From an uncultured Bacilli bacterium (lineage in GTDB: Bacteria; Bacillota_I; Bacilli_A; RF39; UBA660), in the NCBI GenBank assembly GCA_944331885.1, contig CALVJF010000037.1:1-7087 (forward strand): a DNA stretch of 7,087 bases, read 5' to 3'. Position numbers and translations under genes: made by a program. The notes below the pieces were generated by a model that did no database searches, was not told the DNA's origin, and saw only the letters and a list, made by a program, of their open reading frames with translations. Positions 1 through 6,479 of the stretch are shown piece by piece. Numbering within the stretch: position 1 is the first letter of the stretch; each line of letters begins with the position of its first letter.

Positions 1-27
1 AAAAAGCAACTTTTAATTGCTTTTTTT
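1..27 (-). terminator. Intrinsic terminator after the CDP-alcohol phosphatidyltransferase gene
   Basis: Bases 17-25 (TTGCTTTTT) and 1-9 (AAAAAGCAA) form a perfect 9-bp stem around a 7-base loop (10-16). On the minus strand this reads AAAAAGCAA, loop, TTGCTTTTT, so the U-run is the 3' arm itself, and it may continue past the window edge. The TAA stop at 15-13 lies in the loop and overlapping it, so the last codons of the gene form the 5' arm. The plus direction is also followed by a T-run, so it could act both ways. What lies beyond base 1 is not visible. Confidence 0.75.
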
Positions 28-741
28 GGGTTTATAAAGTAACTGCATAATTGGTTCATCTTTATGAGCAAGGTAAAATTCAGTATCAATTAAATTCTGC
101 CAAATTTCAGATTTACTTTTCTTTTCTAATTCAAAATTAGTCTTTCTCTGCTGAATGTCAGCTAATTCTGCTTCTAATTTCTCTATTTCTTTATTTTCTT
201 TACGAGCTTGGTAATAACTGTAGCAATAACTTGCTAATGTTGCACCACAGGCAATTGTTGGAATTAAAGTTGAAGCAAGATTTAAATTTTTGATAGCATT
301 TTCAGAAATTGGAGTTAATTTAGCGATATCTTGTGATAAAAAGCCAAACGTTATACCGGCACCTAATAGCCATGCTTTGGCTTTGCCAATTATATTAGCT
401 TGAATATTTTGACCTTCTTGATAAATTGCTTTATTGACTGCGAAAATACCTATTTCCATTAAAAGAGGAAGTGTATATAATGGATTGACAGTGCTAAGTG
501 TTAAAAGTGATGATACGGCTAAAGTCTTATCAGAAATAGTGTCTAATAAACTTCCTAAAAATGTTTGAACGTGCCATTTGCGTGCCAATTTGCCATCAAT
601 AAAATCAGTTAGGAAAAATCCAGCAATTACAGCTGATGCTACTACCCCGCCATATGCAAAATATATTGGAGCTATTAATAAGGTTGCTAATAATCTTAAA
701 GATGTTATGGCATTAACAATTATCTTTTTCTTCTCTTTCAT
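13..741 (-). CDS. CDP-alcohol phosphatidyltransferase family membrane protein (PgsA-like) with coiled-coil tail
   Basis: This is an integral membrane enzyme of the family that moves a phosphatidyl group from CDP-diacylglycerol to an alcohol, such as glycerol-3-phosphate in PgsA. The full catalytic signature D-x2-D-G-x2-A-R-x8-G-x3-D-x3-D is present, with D46, D49, G50, A53, R54, G63, D67 and D71 all intact, so an active enzyme is expected. The N-terminal NAITSLR (10-16) matches the Asn-x-x-Thr-x-x-Arg start of PgsA proteins. Hydrophobic segments lie near 14-45, 64-105, 120-139 and 155-177. Residues 178-212 are rich in Glu and Lys and probably form a cytoplasmic coiled coil, followed by a polar tail to 242. 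Bacterial PgsA proteins are usually about 180-200 residues, so this tail is extra. The ATG start has a GAGG site 8-9 bases upstream and its own promoter. The alcohol substrate cannot be deduced; a phosphatidylglycerophosphate synthase role is likely but unproven. Confidence 0.85.
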   Translation of the reverse strand: MKEKKKIIVNAITSLRLLATLLIAPIYFAYGGVVASAVIAGFFLTDFIDGKLARKWHVQTFLGSLLDTISDKTLAVSSLLTLSTVNPLYTLPLLMEIGIFAVNKAIYQEGQNIQANIIGKAKAWLLGAGITFGFLSQDIAKLTPISENAIKNLNLASTLIPTIACGATLASYCYSYYQARKENKEIEKLEAELADIQQRKTNFELEKKSKSEIWQNLIDTEFYLAHKDEPIMQLLYKPKKSN

Positions 742-765
742 ATTTTTCGCCTCTTTTGGAATGTT

Positions 766-794
766 ATGTTATCATTTGTAGGTATTTTTGTCAA
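766..794 (-). promoter_or_regulatory. Promoter of the CDP-alcohol phosphatidyltransferase gene
   Basis: On the minus strand a perfect -35 TTGACA (794-789) is followed after exactly 17 bases by TAACAT (771-766), preceded by TG plus one base (774-772), which makes an extended -10. Transcription would start near 759, giving a leader of about 18 bases that contains the AGAGG ribosome binding site. This is the strongest sigma-A-type promoter seen here. It sits immediately after the stop of the upstream gene, so the lipid gene can be expressed apart from the priA-fmt unit. I see no terminator hairpin between the two genes, so read-through may also occur. Confidence 0.75.
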
Positions 795-796
795 TT

Positions 797-1441
797 TTAG
801 ATTTCATCACTTGGTCCACTTATAGTAATTTTAGCAATATTTTTAAATTCTAATTGATAATTTTCTAAATCAGAGACAATTGTTATAGAAGTAATATTCT
901 CTAAATTGTTTTTTATATCAATCGTGTATTCTTTACTATTTATAATAGTATTATATTTTATTTCAGTTGTTGTTTTCATGATTGGAGTTAAAGAGTTTGT
1001 TAGATTAAAAATATAATCAAGATTAATAAAATCAGAATTTATTATAGCAAATAAATTATCTATTGGTTGGATTTCAGACATATTAACTTGATAATTAGTA
1101 TTATCGTTAATGTAATATTTAATAATGCCTTCCGTACTTTGTTTTAAACCGATTTCTTGATTCTGAGCTTTTTTACCATGATATTTTAAATTTATGTTGT
1201 TAGTCGTGATATTATAAATATATTCAAAATTATTATTAAGTAATTCTTTTTGCATATTTTCGAAAGTAATAGTTTGGATTGTTTTATCTTTTGAATTTGA
1301 ATTTTTAGGACTTTGAAAATGGGAAATAAGGGACATAGTAGCTAAGACGAGAAAAATAGCAGCTAGCCAAATTATCAATTTTAAGCCAGCTCTAGTGCGT
1401 TCGTTGCCCCATAGTTTTTTTAATAAATTTTCTTCTTTCAT
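797..1441 (-). CDS. Unidentified protein with one N-terminal membrane anchor
   Basis: I do not recognise this 214-residue protein. It begins with a short basic, charged stretch (K8, K9, R15, R17, K21), then one hydrophobic segment at about 20-40, which predicts a cytoplasmic N-terminus and an extracytoplasmic domain from about 42 to 214. There is no lipobox Cys after the segment, so it looks like a signal anchor rather than a lipoprotein. The outer domain is very rich in Asn, Ile, Thr and Tyr, has no Cys, and alternates polar and hydrophobic residues as beta-strands do (for example 77-87, 157-176 and 183-207). The ATG lies 3 bases after the fmt stop, with an AGG site inside the fmt 3' end, so translation is probably coupled to fmt. 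The ORF is long, has a normal start and keeps the local composition, so it is a real gene. A membrane-tethered beta-rich surface protein is as far as the sequence goes. Confidence 0.8.
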   Translation of the reverse strand: MKEENLLKKLWGNERTRAGLKLIIWLAAIFLVLATMSLISHFQSPKNSNSKDKTIQTITFENMQKELLNNNFEYIYNITTNNINLKYHGKKAQNQEIGLKQSTEGIIKYYINDNTNYQVNMSEIQPIDNLFAIINSDFINLDYIFNLTNSLTPIMKTTTEIKYNTIINSKEYTIDIKNNLENITSITIVSDLENYQLEFKNIAKITISGPSDEI

Positions 1442-1444
1442 AGT

Positions 1445-2380
1445 TTAACCTACAATCTTATCGATGATTTTATTTTTATCAATACCATTTAAATAGTCTT
1501 TAGTCGACATTACTTTTTTACCAAAGGGTTTTACTTTAGTTACAGCAATAGCTTGATCTTTAGCTTTGATAATAAATGATTCTTTAGTTACGTCAATAAT
1601 AGTTCCGGCTGATAGTTTACTTTTAGTTGATACTATAGAGCATTCAATAATTTTCATTTCTTCACCATTTAGAATAATATTGGCTAATGGCCAAGGATTT
1701 AAACCACGAACTTGATTGTAAATTTCGCGAGCAGTTTTATTAAACTCAATATGCTCTTCTTCTCTTTTAATATTGTAAGCGTATGTAGCTTCTTGCGAGT
1801 TTTGAGGGATTCTCAAGTTAGTGTTATTAATAATACTTGGAAGCGTTTCCAATAATAATTCCGCACCGATTTTACTTAAAACATCATGCAAAATTCCTAC
1901 GTTGTCTGTATCTTTAATTTGATATTCTTTTTGGGAAATTATATCACCGGTATCCATTGTTTCATCCATATACATTATTGTGATTCCGGTTTTGTTATAA
2001 CCATCTATTAACGCTTTATGGATAGGTGCTCCTCCTCTTAATTTAGGCAATAAGGATGCATGAACATTAATACAGCCAAATCTTGGAGTTTCTAATAAAA
2101 CTTTAGGAATTATTTGACCATAAGCACATGTAATAATTATATCGGGTTGAAAATCAAGTATTTTTTGATAATCGTCGCGAATTTTAATTGGTTGAAAAAC
2201 TTCAATATTATTAGCTATGGCTACTTCTTTAATTGGCGAATACTTTAATTCTTGGTGACGACCAACTAATTTATCAGGTTGGGTTACAACTAAGCCAACA
2301 TTATAATTTTTTATTAATCCTTCTAAAACTGGTACGGCAAATTCTGGGGTTCCCATAAAAGCAATTTTAATTTTATTCAT
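1445..2380 (-). CDS. fmt: Methionyl-tRNA formyltransferase
   Basis: The enzyme formylates the amino group of Met-tRNA(fMet) using 10-formyl-tetrahydrofolate, preparing the initiator tRNA for translation. At 311 residues it has the normal family length. The N-terminal formyltransferase domain (1 to about 200) starts with KIAFMGTPEFAVP (4-16) and carries the active-site residues N105, H107 and D143, equivalent to E. coli N106, H108 and D144, in NVHASLLPKLRGGAPI and DTGDI. The C-terminal tRNA-binding domain follows (about 204-311), with the typical V-R-G-L-N-P-W-P stretch at 224-231. One position in the SLLPK-x-RGGAP motif is Leu where Tyr or Trp is usual. The ATG is preceded by AAAGGTGATT, a strong ribosome binding site 7 bases away. 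It follows priA after a 44-base gap, but the peptide deformylase gene often found beside it is absent. Confidence 0.97.
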   Translation of the reverse strand: MNKIKIAFMGTPEFAVPVLEGLIKNYNVGLVVTQPDKLVGRHQELKYSPIKEVAIANNIEVFQPIKIRDDYQKILDFQPDIIITCAYGQIIPKVLLETPRFGCINVHASLLPKLRGGAPIHKALIDGYNKTGITIMYMDETMDTGDIISQKEYQIKDTDNVGILHDVLSKIGAELLLETLPSIINNTNLRIPQNSQEATYAYNIKREEEHIEFNKTAREIYNQVRGLNPWPLANIILNGEEMKIIECSIVSTKSKLSAGTIIDVTKESFIIKAKDQAIAVTKVKPFGKKVMSTKDYLNGIDKNKIIDKIVG

Positions 2381-2398
2381 AAAACAATCACCTTTCTT

Positions 2399-2428
2399 AT
2401 CATATCATAATTTTATATTCTTTGTTAT
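2399..2428 (-). promoter_or_regulatory. Possible internal promoter before fmt
   Basis: In the 44-base priA-fmt gap the minus strand reads TGATATGAT (2407-2399), an extended -10 with five of six consensus bases. A weak -35 ATAACA (2428-2423) lies 18 bases upstream and overlaps the priA stop. Transcription would begin near 2392, almost at the fmt ribosome binding site, giving a leader of only about 12 bases. This is inferred from motif match only. AT-rich DNA produces such matches by chance, so fmt may simply be read from the upstream promoter. Confidence 0.35.
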
Positions 2429-4599
2429 AAAGTGTTAGGATTTATATCAATTTCAAGATTAGCATTTTTATTTAGAATGTATATTTTATCTAATTCTTTA
2501 AGTGTTTGTAATAGTTGAGGTTCTCTTTTGTATTTGAGAATAATTTGGAAACGATAGACATTATTAATTTTAAAATTAGCAGCTGGTGTTGGGCCTAAAA
2601 TAATTGTATTGGGATTTAATTTAGTAGTTAAATATTTTCTTACTTTAGTTATTTCTGCTGAACATAATTGATAGTCTTTGCTAGCTATTTTAATACTTGT
2701 TAAATAATAGTATGGCGGATATTTTAAAATTTGGCGAGTTTTCATTTCGTAGTTATAAAAATTCAAATAGTTATTATTGGCTACACACTCTAGAATATAA
2801 TTTTGAGGATTATATGTTTGAATAAGTACTTCTCCTGGTTTATTACTACGACCAGCTCTTCCGGCTACTTGAGAAAGCAAAGCAAAGGTTTTTTCATTAC
2901 TACGAAAATCAGGAATATTTAAAGATGTATCGGCATTAATTACTCCTACTAAAGTGACTAAGGGAAAATCTAAACCTTTACTTATCATTTGCGTTCCTAA
3001 TAAAATATCATAATCGTGATTAGCAAAAGCATCAATGATTTTCTGATGACTGCCTTTAGTTTGAGTAGTGTCAGTATCCATGCGGACAATTCTGGCTTCG
3101 GGAAATTTTTGCTTTAATTGTTGCTCTAATTTTTCAGTTCCGGTTCCTAGAAATGTTAAGGCATCTTCATGACAATTGGGACATTTTGTGGGTTTAAAAA
3201 CTGTGTAGCCACAATAATGGCAGCGAAGATTATTTGATGTTTTATGGTAAGTTAAACTAATATCGCAATGTGGGCATTTGTAAACGAATCCACAATTAGA
3301 GCAGTTGATTGTTGTTGAATAACCACGGCGATTTAAAAGGAGAATTATTTGTTCTTTAAGAGTTAGACGATTGTTAATTTTATTTAGCAATTCTTCACTA
3401 AATAAAATATTTCCCTTTTTTAGTTCTTTAGTCATGTCAATAATATTAATTTTAGGTAAAGTAGACGTTCCTACTCTTTCTGATAATTCTAATAGATGAT
3501 ATACTCCTTTACGAGCACGAGCCATAGATTCTAAAGAAGGAGTGGCACTTCCCAAAATAATTGGTATTTGATTATAATTACTACGAAATTTTGCAATATC
3601 TAAAGCGTGATAACGAGGCGTATTTTCTTGCTTATAATTTTCAGAATGTTCTTCATCAATAATTATAAGGCCAAGATTTTTAAGGGGAGCAAATATAGCA
3701 CTACGAGCACCAATAACAATTTTTACTTCATCACGAAGGATTTTCAAGTATTCATCATATTTTTCTCCATTAGATAAAGCACTGTGTAAAATCGCTACTT
3801 GATTACCAAAACGTTCATAAAAACGATTTACCATTTGAGTAGTTAAAGTTATTTCTGGAACTAAGAGGATTATAGATTGCCCTTTATTTATTATTTTATC
3901 AATTAAGGACATATAAATTTCAGTTTTTCCTGATCCTGTTACGCCGTGAATTAGATAAATATCAGAAGAATTCAAATCAATACTATTAACGATTTCTTCT
4001 TGTTTAGGAGTTAAATTTACTGATGTGTGCTTATTAATTAGAGGATTTAAGCGATATATTTGTTCTTCTACTTCTTTAACTATATTTTTTTGAATTAATG
4101 TTTTTAAACTACTAGAAGCAATGTCTTTTTTTAACAAACGTTTATTAGCTAGTAATTGTTCGATTATTGCTTTTTGACGAGGTTTGTTTTTTATTTCTTC
4201 TAAGTATTTATATGCTTGGTATTCATCAACTAATTCGATATAAGTTACGTATTTATGATAATTTTGATGGTGATCTTTTACTTTTAAACTAGATGGTAGC
4301 ATAGTTTGGTAAGCGGTTATTTTACTACATAGAGTTTGTTGATGAAGAAATTCACCAACAGCTAATAATTCGGAATTTAAAACTAATTCAGCATCAACTA
4401 CACGAGCAATATCTTTTAATTCATATTCTTCGTTATAATTATTATCTATTTCTAACACAAAACCATTAATTAAACGATTATTAAATGGTACTAAAACTTT
4501 CATACCTGGTTTAATATTTTTTAAAGATGAAGGAATATGATATGTGAATGTTTTATCAACTGATTTGGAATTATATTCAATTAATACTTTAGCGTACAT
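2425..4599 (-). CDS. priA: Primosomal protein N' (replication restart helicase PriA)
   Basis: PriA is a 3'-to-5' superfamily 2 DNA helicase that recognises stalled forks and D-loops and starts reloading of the replicative helicase. Domain order is complete: the N-terminal 3'-DNA-binding domain (about 1-105) and a winged-helix-like linker region (about 135-185), then the helicase core with Walker A GVTGSGKT (219-226), DEEH box (315-318), GSATPS (350-355), GTQMISKGLDFP (535-546) and QVAGRAGR (577-584). The zinc-binding insertion carries all eight Cys in four pairs (433/436, 442/445, 460/463, 473/476), and a C-terminal domain runs from about 625 to 724. At 724 residues it is close to the E. coli protein (732) and shorter than many Firmicutes versions (about 800). 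The RYHARD element of the aromatic-rich loop reads RYHALD here (329-334), so an Arg is replaced by Leu. The ATG has an AGGAG site 6 bases away that overlaps the stop of the upstream GNAT gene. Confidence 0.97.
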   Translation of the reverse strand: MYAKVLIEYNSKSVDKTFTYHIPSSLKNIKPGMKVLVPFNNRLINGFVLEIDNNYNEEYELKDIARVVDAELVLNSELLAVGEFLHQQTLCSKITAYQTMLPSSLKVKDHHQNYHKYVTYIELVDEYQAYKYLEEIKNKPRQKAIIEQLLANKRLLKKDIASSSLKTLIQKNIVKEVEEQIYRLNPLINKHTSVNLTPKQEEIVNSIDLNSSDIYLIHGVTGSGKTEIYMSLIDKIINKGQSIILLVPEITLTTQMVNRFYERFGNQVAILHSALSNGEKYDEYLKILRDEVKIVIGARSAIFAPLKNLGLIIIDEEHSENYKQENTPRYHALDIAKFRSNYNQIPIILGSATPSLESMARARKGVYHLLELSERVGTSTLPKINIIDMTKELKKGNILFSEELLNKINNRLTLKEQIILLLNRRGYSTTINCSNCGFVYKCPHCDISLTYHKTSNNLRCHYCGYTVFKPTKCPNCHEDALTFLGTGTEKLEQQLKQKFPEARIVRMDTDTTQTKGSHQKIIDAFANHDYDILLGTQMISKGLDFPLVTLVGVINADTSLNIPDFRSNEKTFALLSQVAGRAGRSNKPGEVLIQTYNPQNYILECVANNNYLNFYNYEMKTRQILKYPPYYYLTSIKIASKDYQLCSAEITKVRKYLTTKLNPNTIILGPTPAANFKINNVYRFQIILKYKREPQLLQTLKELDKIYILNKNANLEIDINPNTL

Positions 4600-4608
4600 A
4601 AATTTCTC

Positions 4609-5061
4609 CTATAAGTCTATTGAATAAATGCGTTTAGTTTTACCATCGTCGCCAATTACATCTTTTTGATATTGAAAGCCGAATTTTTCGTATAATCCAT
4701 GGTGTTTACTATGTAAATATAGTCTTTTATAACCTAATGATTGAACACGTTTTAGGACATCTTTAATTAAAATAGAACCATAGCCTTGATTCCGATAAGC
4801 ACTTTTTATGTATAAATTGGATAGTAGTGGTTTGTATTCTGGATAATTAGATAGACAATCATTTAATTCAATTTCATAAAATCCAATCAATTGGTTATCT
4901 TTAATTAAAGTATACATTTGCGGTAAATTGGTGCTTTCAAGCATTTTTTGTAGGCGCTTTTTTACAAATTCATAATCATAATTGGGTTTATTCCACCATT
5001 CACATTCTAAAGATGCTATTTCATCAATAAATTCTAGCTGTAAGTTTGAAATTTCAAGCAT
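4609..5061 (-). CDS. GNAT-family N-acetyltransferase
   Basis: This small single-domain protein has the acetyl-CoA-dependent acetyltransferase fold. Counting from the ATG at 5061 it has 150 residues. The acetyl-CoA pyrophosphate-binding motif A is clear (LSNLYIKSAYRNQGYGS, 80-96, containing the R-x-x-G-x-G signature), and motif B ends with LYEKFGF (123-129). The substrate cannot be read from sequence. A GTG nine bases upstream (5070) is also in frame, but it is part of the GGGTGAT ribosome binding site, so the ATG is preferred. The stop TAG overlaps the ribosome binding site of priA (TAGGAGAAATTTATG), so the two genes are almost certainly cotranscribed. It is probably the first gene of the GNAT-priA-fmt unit. 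Nothing shows that it works with PriA. GNAT genes of unknown substrate are common in such positions. Confidence 0.85.
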   Translation of the reverse strand: MLEISNLQLEFIDEIASLECEWWNKPNYDYEFVKKRLQKMLESTNLPQMYTLIKDNQLIGFYEIELNDCLSNYPEYKPLLSNLYIKSAYRNQGYGSILIKDVLKRVQSLGYKRLYLHSKHHGLYEKFGFQYQKDVIGDDGKTKRIYSIDL

Positions 5062-5073
5062 TTTAATCACCCA
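5062..5073 (-). promoter_or_regulatory. Ribosome binding site that decides the GNAT start
   Basis: The minus strand reads TGGGTGATTAAA directly before ATG (5061-5059). GGGTGAT pairs well with the 16S 3' end at a normal spacing for this ATG. The alternative GTG start (5070-5068) lies within this element and would itself have only a poor site, so the shorter protein is favoured. Confidence 0.65.
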
Positions 5074-5077
5074 TTTT

Positions 5078-5083
5078 ATTATA
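5078..5083 (-). promoter_or_regulatory. Possible -10 element for the GNAT-priA-fmt unit
   Basis: The minus strand carries a perfect TATAAT (5083-5078) between the terminator of the upstream unit and the GNAT start. No good -35 is found 16-18 bases further upstream (only T-rich DNA such as TTTTTA near 5106-5101), and there is no TG extension. Transcription would begin near 5071, giving a leader of about 10 bases that starts at the ribosome binding site. A promoter is expected here because the preceding unit ends in a terminator, but this exact hexamer is tentative. Confidence 0.45.
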
Positions 5084-5114
5084 GCTTTTTTTTAAAGAAA
5101 TAAAAAGATTTAAT

Positions 5115-5151
5115 TAAATAAAACTCATCATTTTAAGATGAGTTTTATTTA
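5115..5151 (-). terminator. Intrinsic terminator after the SPFH gene
   Basis: A perfect 15-bp stem pairs TAAATAAAACTCATC (5115-5129) with GATGAGTTTTATTTA (5137-5151) around a 7-base loop (5130-5136). On the minus strand the 3' arm ends in a T-rich stretch (TTTTATTTA), continuing into ATTAAATCTTTTT. The plus direction is also followed by TTTTTG, so it can act both ways. The TAA stop of the SPFH gene (5151-5149) forms the outer base pairs of the stem. It separates the PgeF-NfeD-SPFH unit from the GNAT-priA-fmt unit. Confidence 0.85.
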
Positions 5152-6039
5152 TTTTTGTTTATCTTGCATAGCTTCTTTAATTGCTGTTCCTAGAGTTGCG
5201 ATGCCTTGTAATTCAGCAGGAACAATTAATTTTGTTGCAGTACCATTAGCTAAATTTGATAATGCTTCGAAACTTTTTAAAGCTATTACTTTATCATCGG
5301 CTTTAGCTTCTTTTAGAAGACGAATTCCCTCGGCTTCTGCTGACTTAAGTTTAAGTAATGCTTCAGCTTCTCCTTCGGCAATTCTAATTTGAGCTTCTCT
5401 TTTAGCTTCAGCTCTTAAAATGGCGCTTTCTTTTTCACCTTCAGCAATAAGAATTGAAGATTTCTTTTCACCTTCGGCTTGAAGAATTTTTTCTCTTCTT
5501 TCTCTTTCAGCACGCATTTGTTTTTCCATTGCTTCTTGTATATCACGTGGTGGAATAATATTTTTAACTTCTACTCTATTTACTTTAATTCCCCATGGAT
5601 CAGTTGCTTCGTCAAGAATAGAACGCATTTTAGAGTTAATAATATCACGACTAGTTAAAGTTTGATCTAACTCTAGTTCACCTATTATATTACGTAATGT
5701 TGTAGCAGTTAAATTTTCAATAGCACTTATCGGATATTCTACTCCATAAGTATATAATTTGGCATCGGTAATTTGAAAATAAACTACAGTATCGATTTGC
5801 ATTGTTACGTTATCTTTCGTAATTACTGGTTGGGGAGCAAAATCTTTAACTATTTCCTTTAGAACTACTTTGTTAGAAATGCGATCAATAAAAGGCATTT
5901 TAATATGTAAGCCATTACGCCAGGTTGTATAATAAGATCCTAGCCTTTCTATAACATAACACTCTGCTTGAGGAACAATTTTAACATTAGGAATGATTAA
6001 AATTGCTAATAAGATTAATAAAACTAATAATATATCCAT
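5149..6039 (-). CDS. qmcA: SPFH/band 7 (stomatin, QmcA-type) membrane protein
   Basis: This is a stomatin/paraslipin-like scaffold protein of membrane microdomains, usually an oligomeric ring or cage often coupled to NfeD proteins and membrane proteases. Of its 296 residues, 2-18 form a single hydrophobic N-terminal anchor. The SPFH domain follows (about 19-165), with family landmarks VPQAECYVIERLG (22-34), PFIDRI (49-54), ITKDNVTMQIDTVVYFQI (73-90), ELDQTLTSRD (123-132) and DPWGIKVNRVEVKNIIPP (147-164). Residues 166-250 are a long Ala/Glu/Lys-rich helix with A-E-G/A repeating every 11 residues (A188, A199, A210, A221). A less charged C-terminal segment (250-292) resembles the oligomerising end of this family. 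Length and layout match E. coli QmcA (YbbK). The start ATG is 2 bases after the NfeD stop, with AAGGAAA about 10 bases upstream. The gene order NfeD-SPFH is a classical pairing. HflK/HflC or flotillin identity is less likely because of the single short anchor and the motif wording. Confidence 0.93.
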   Translation of the reverse strand: MDILLVLLILLAILIIPNVKIVPQAECYVIERLGSYYTTWRNGLHIKMPFIDRISNKVVLKEIVKDFAPQPVITKDNVTMQIDTVVYFQITDAKLYTYGVEYPISAIENLTATTLRNIIGELELDQTLTSRDIINSKMRSILDEATDPWGIKVNRVEVKNIIPPRDIQEAMEKQMRAERERREKILQAEGEKKSSILIAEGEKESAILRAEAKREAQIRIAEGEAEALLKLKSAEAEGIRLLKEAKADDKVIALKSFEALSNLANGTATKLIVPAELQGIATLGTAIKEAMQDKQK

Positions 6040-6041
6040 AT

Positions 6042-6464
6042 TTACTTTTCCTTTCTTACTTTTAATTTTACGCCATTAATGGCTTCAATAATTACTAATT
6101 CATTAATTTCTATTGTTTCATTAGAGTAAGCACTCCATTTTTTACCATCAACATATACTTCACCTATTTCATTAGGCATTATTTTCTCGGTGACTTTTCC
6201 TTTCATTCCTAAAATTCGATCTATATTAGTAGGAATTTTTTTGGTAGCTAATTTTTTCTTTAAAAGTGGTTTAGTTAGTAATAAGAAAATCGCTCCTCCT
6301 AAAACGAAAATAGCAAATTGAACAAGGAATGAATCAGTGAAAAACGAAACAATTAAAGAAATTATTGCACTAGCTATGAACCAGACTGATACTAAGTTGG
6401 TAGTTATTACTTCTATGGTGGTTAAAATTATAATTATCAAAAGCCAATATCCCCATAATTCCAA
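6042..6464 (-). CDS. NfeD-family membrane protein (short form, YbbJ-like)
   Basis: This 140-residue protein is the usual partner of SPFH proteins and is thought to help assemble or regulate them in the membrane. Three hydrophobic segments (about 4-24, 26-42 and 46-66) are followed by a basic loop (K65-K76) and a soluble OB-fold domain (about 82-138). The domain shows the family pattern DRILGMKGKV (82-91), GEVYVDGKKWSAYS (101-114) and VIIEAINGVKLKV (124-136). It is the short type without the N-terminal ClpP-like protease domain of long NfeD proteins. The start is TTG at 6464-6462, chosen because AGAGGTGAT lies at ideal spacing and no ATG or GTG in frame fits; this TTG comes directly after the TAA of the preceding pgeF gene, so translation is probably coupled. 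The Gly usually found before the last strands (I-x-x-G) is Asn here (N121), a small variation. Confidence 0.92.
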   Translation of the reverse strand: MELWGYWLLIIIILTTIEVITTNLVSVWFIASAIISLIVSFFTDSFLVQFAIFVLGGAIFLLLTKPLLKKKLATKKIPTNIDRILGMKGKVTEKIMPNEIGEVYVDGKKWSAYSNETIEINELVIIEAINGVKLKVRKEK

Positions 6465-6479
6465 TTATATCACCTCTAA
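6465..6479 (-). promoter_or_regulatory. Ribosome binding site for the TTG-started NfeD gene
   Basis: AGAGGTGAT (6477-6469) on the minus strand is a near-perfect anti-Shine-Dalgarno match, with the GAGG core 8 bases before the TTG. It lies inside the last codons of pgeF (encoding E-V-I before TAA), so ribosomes ending pgeF can restart on nfeD. The strong site compensates for the weak TTG start and fixes the N-terminus. Confidence 0.8.

Noticed and set aside
578..781. Plus-strand ORF of 67 codons
   Set aside because: It lies antisense to the CDP-alcohol phosphatidyltransferase gene and its promoter, and its product resembles no family. It is a shadow of the real gene.
5062..5070. GTG start adding three residues to the GNAT protein
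   Set aside because: The GTG is part of the GGGTGAT ribosome binding site that serves the ATG at 5061.
5138..5392. Plus-strand ORF of 84 codons
   Set aside because: It is antisense to the Ala/Glu repeat part of the SPFH gene, whose biased codons keep the opposite strand open. It starts inside the terminator hairpin.
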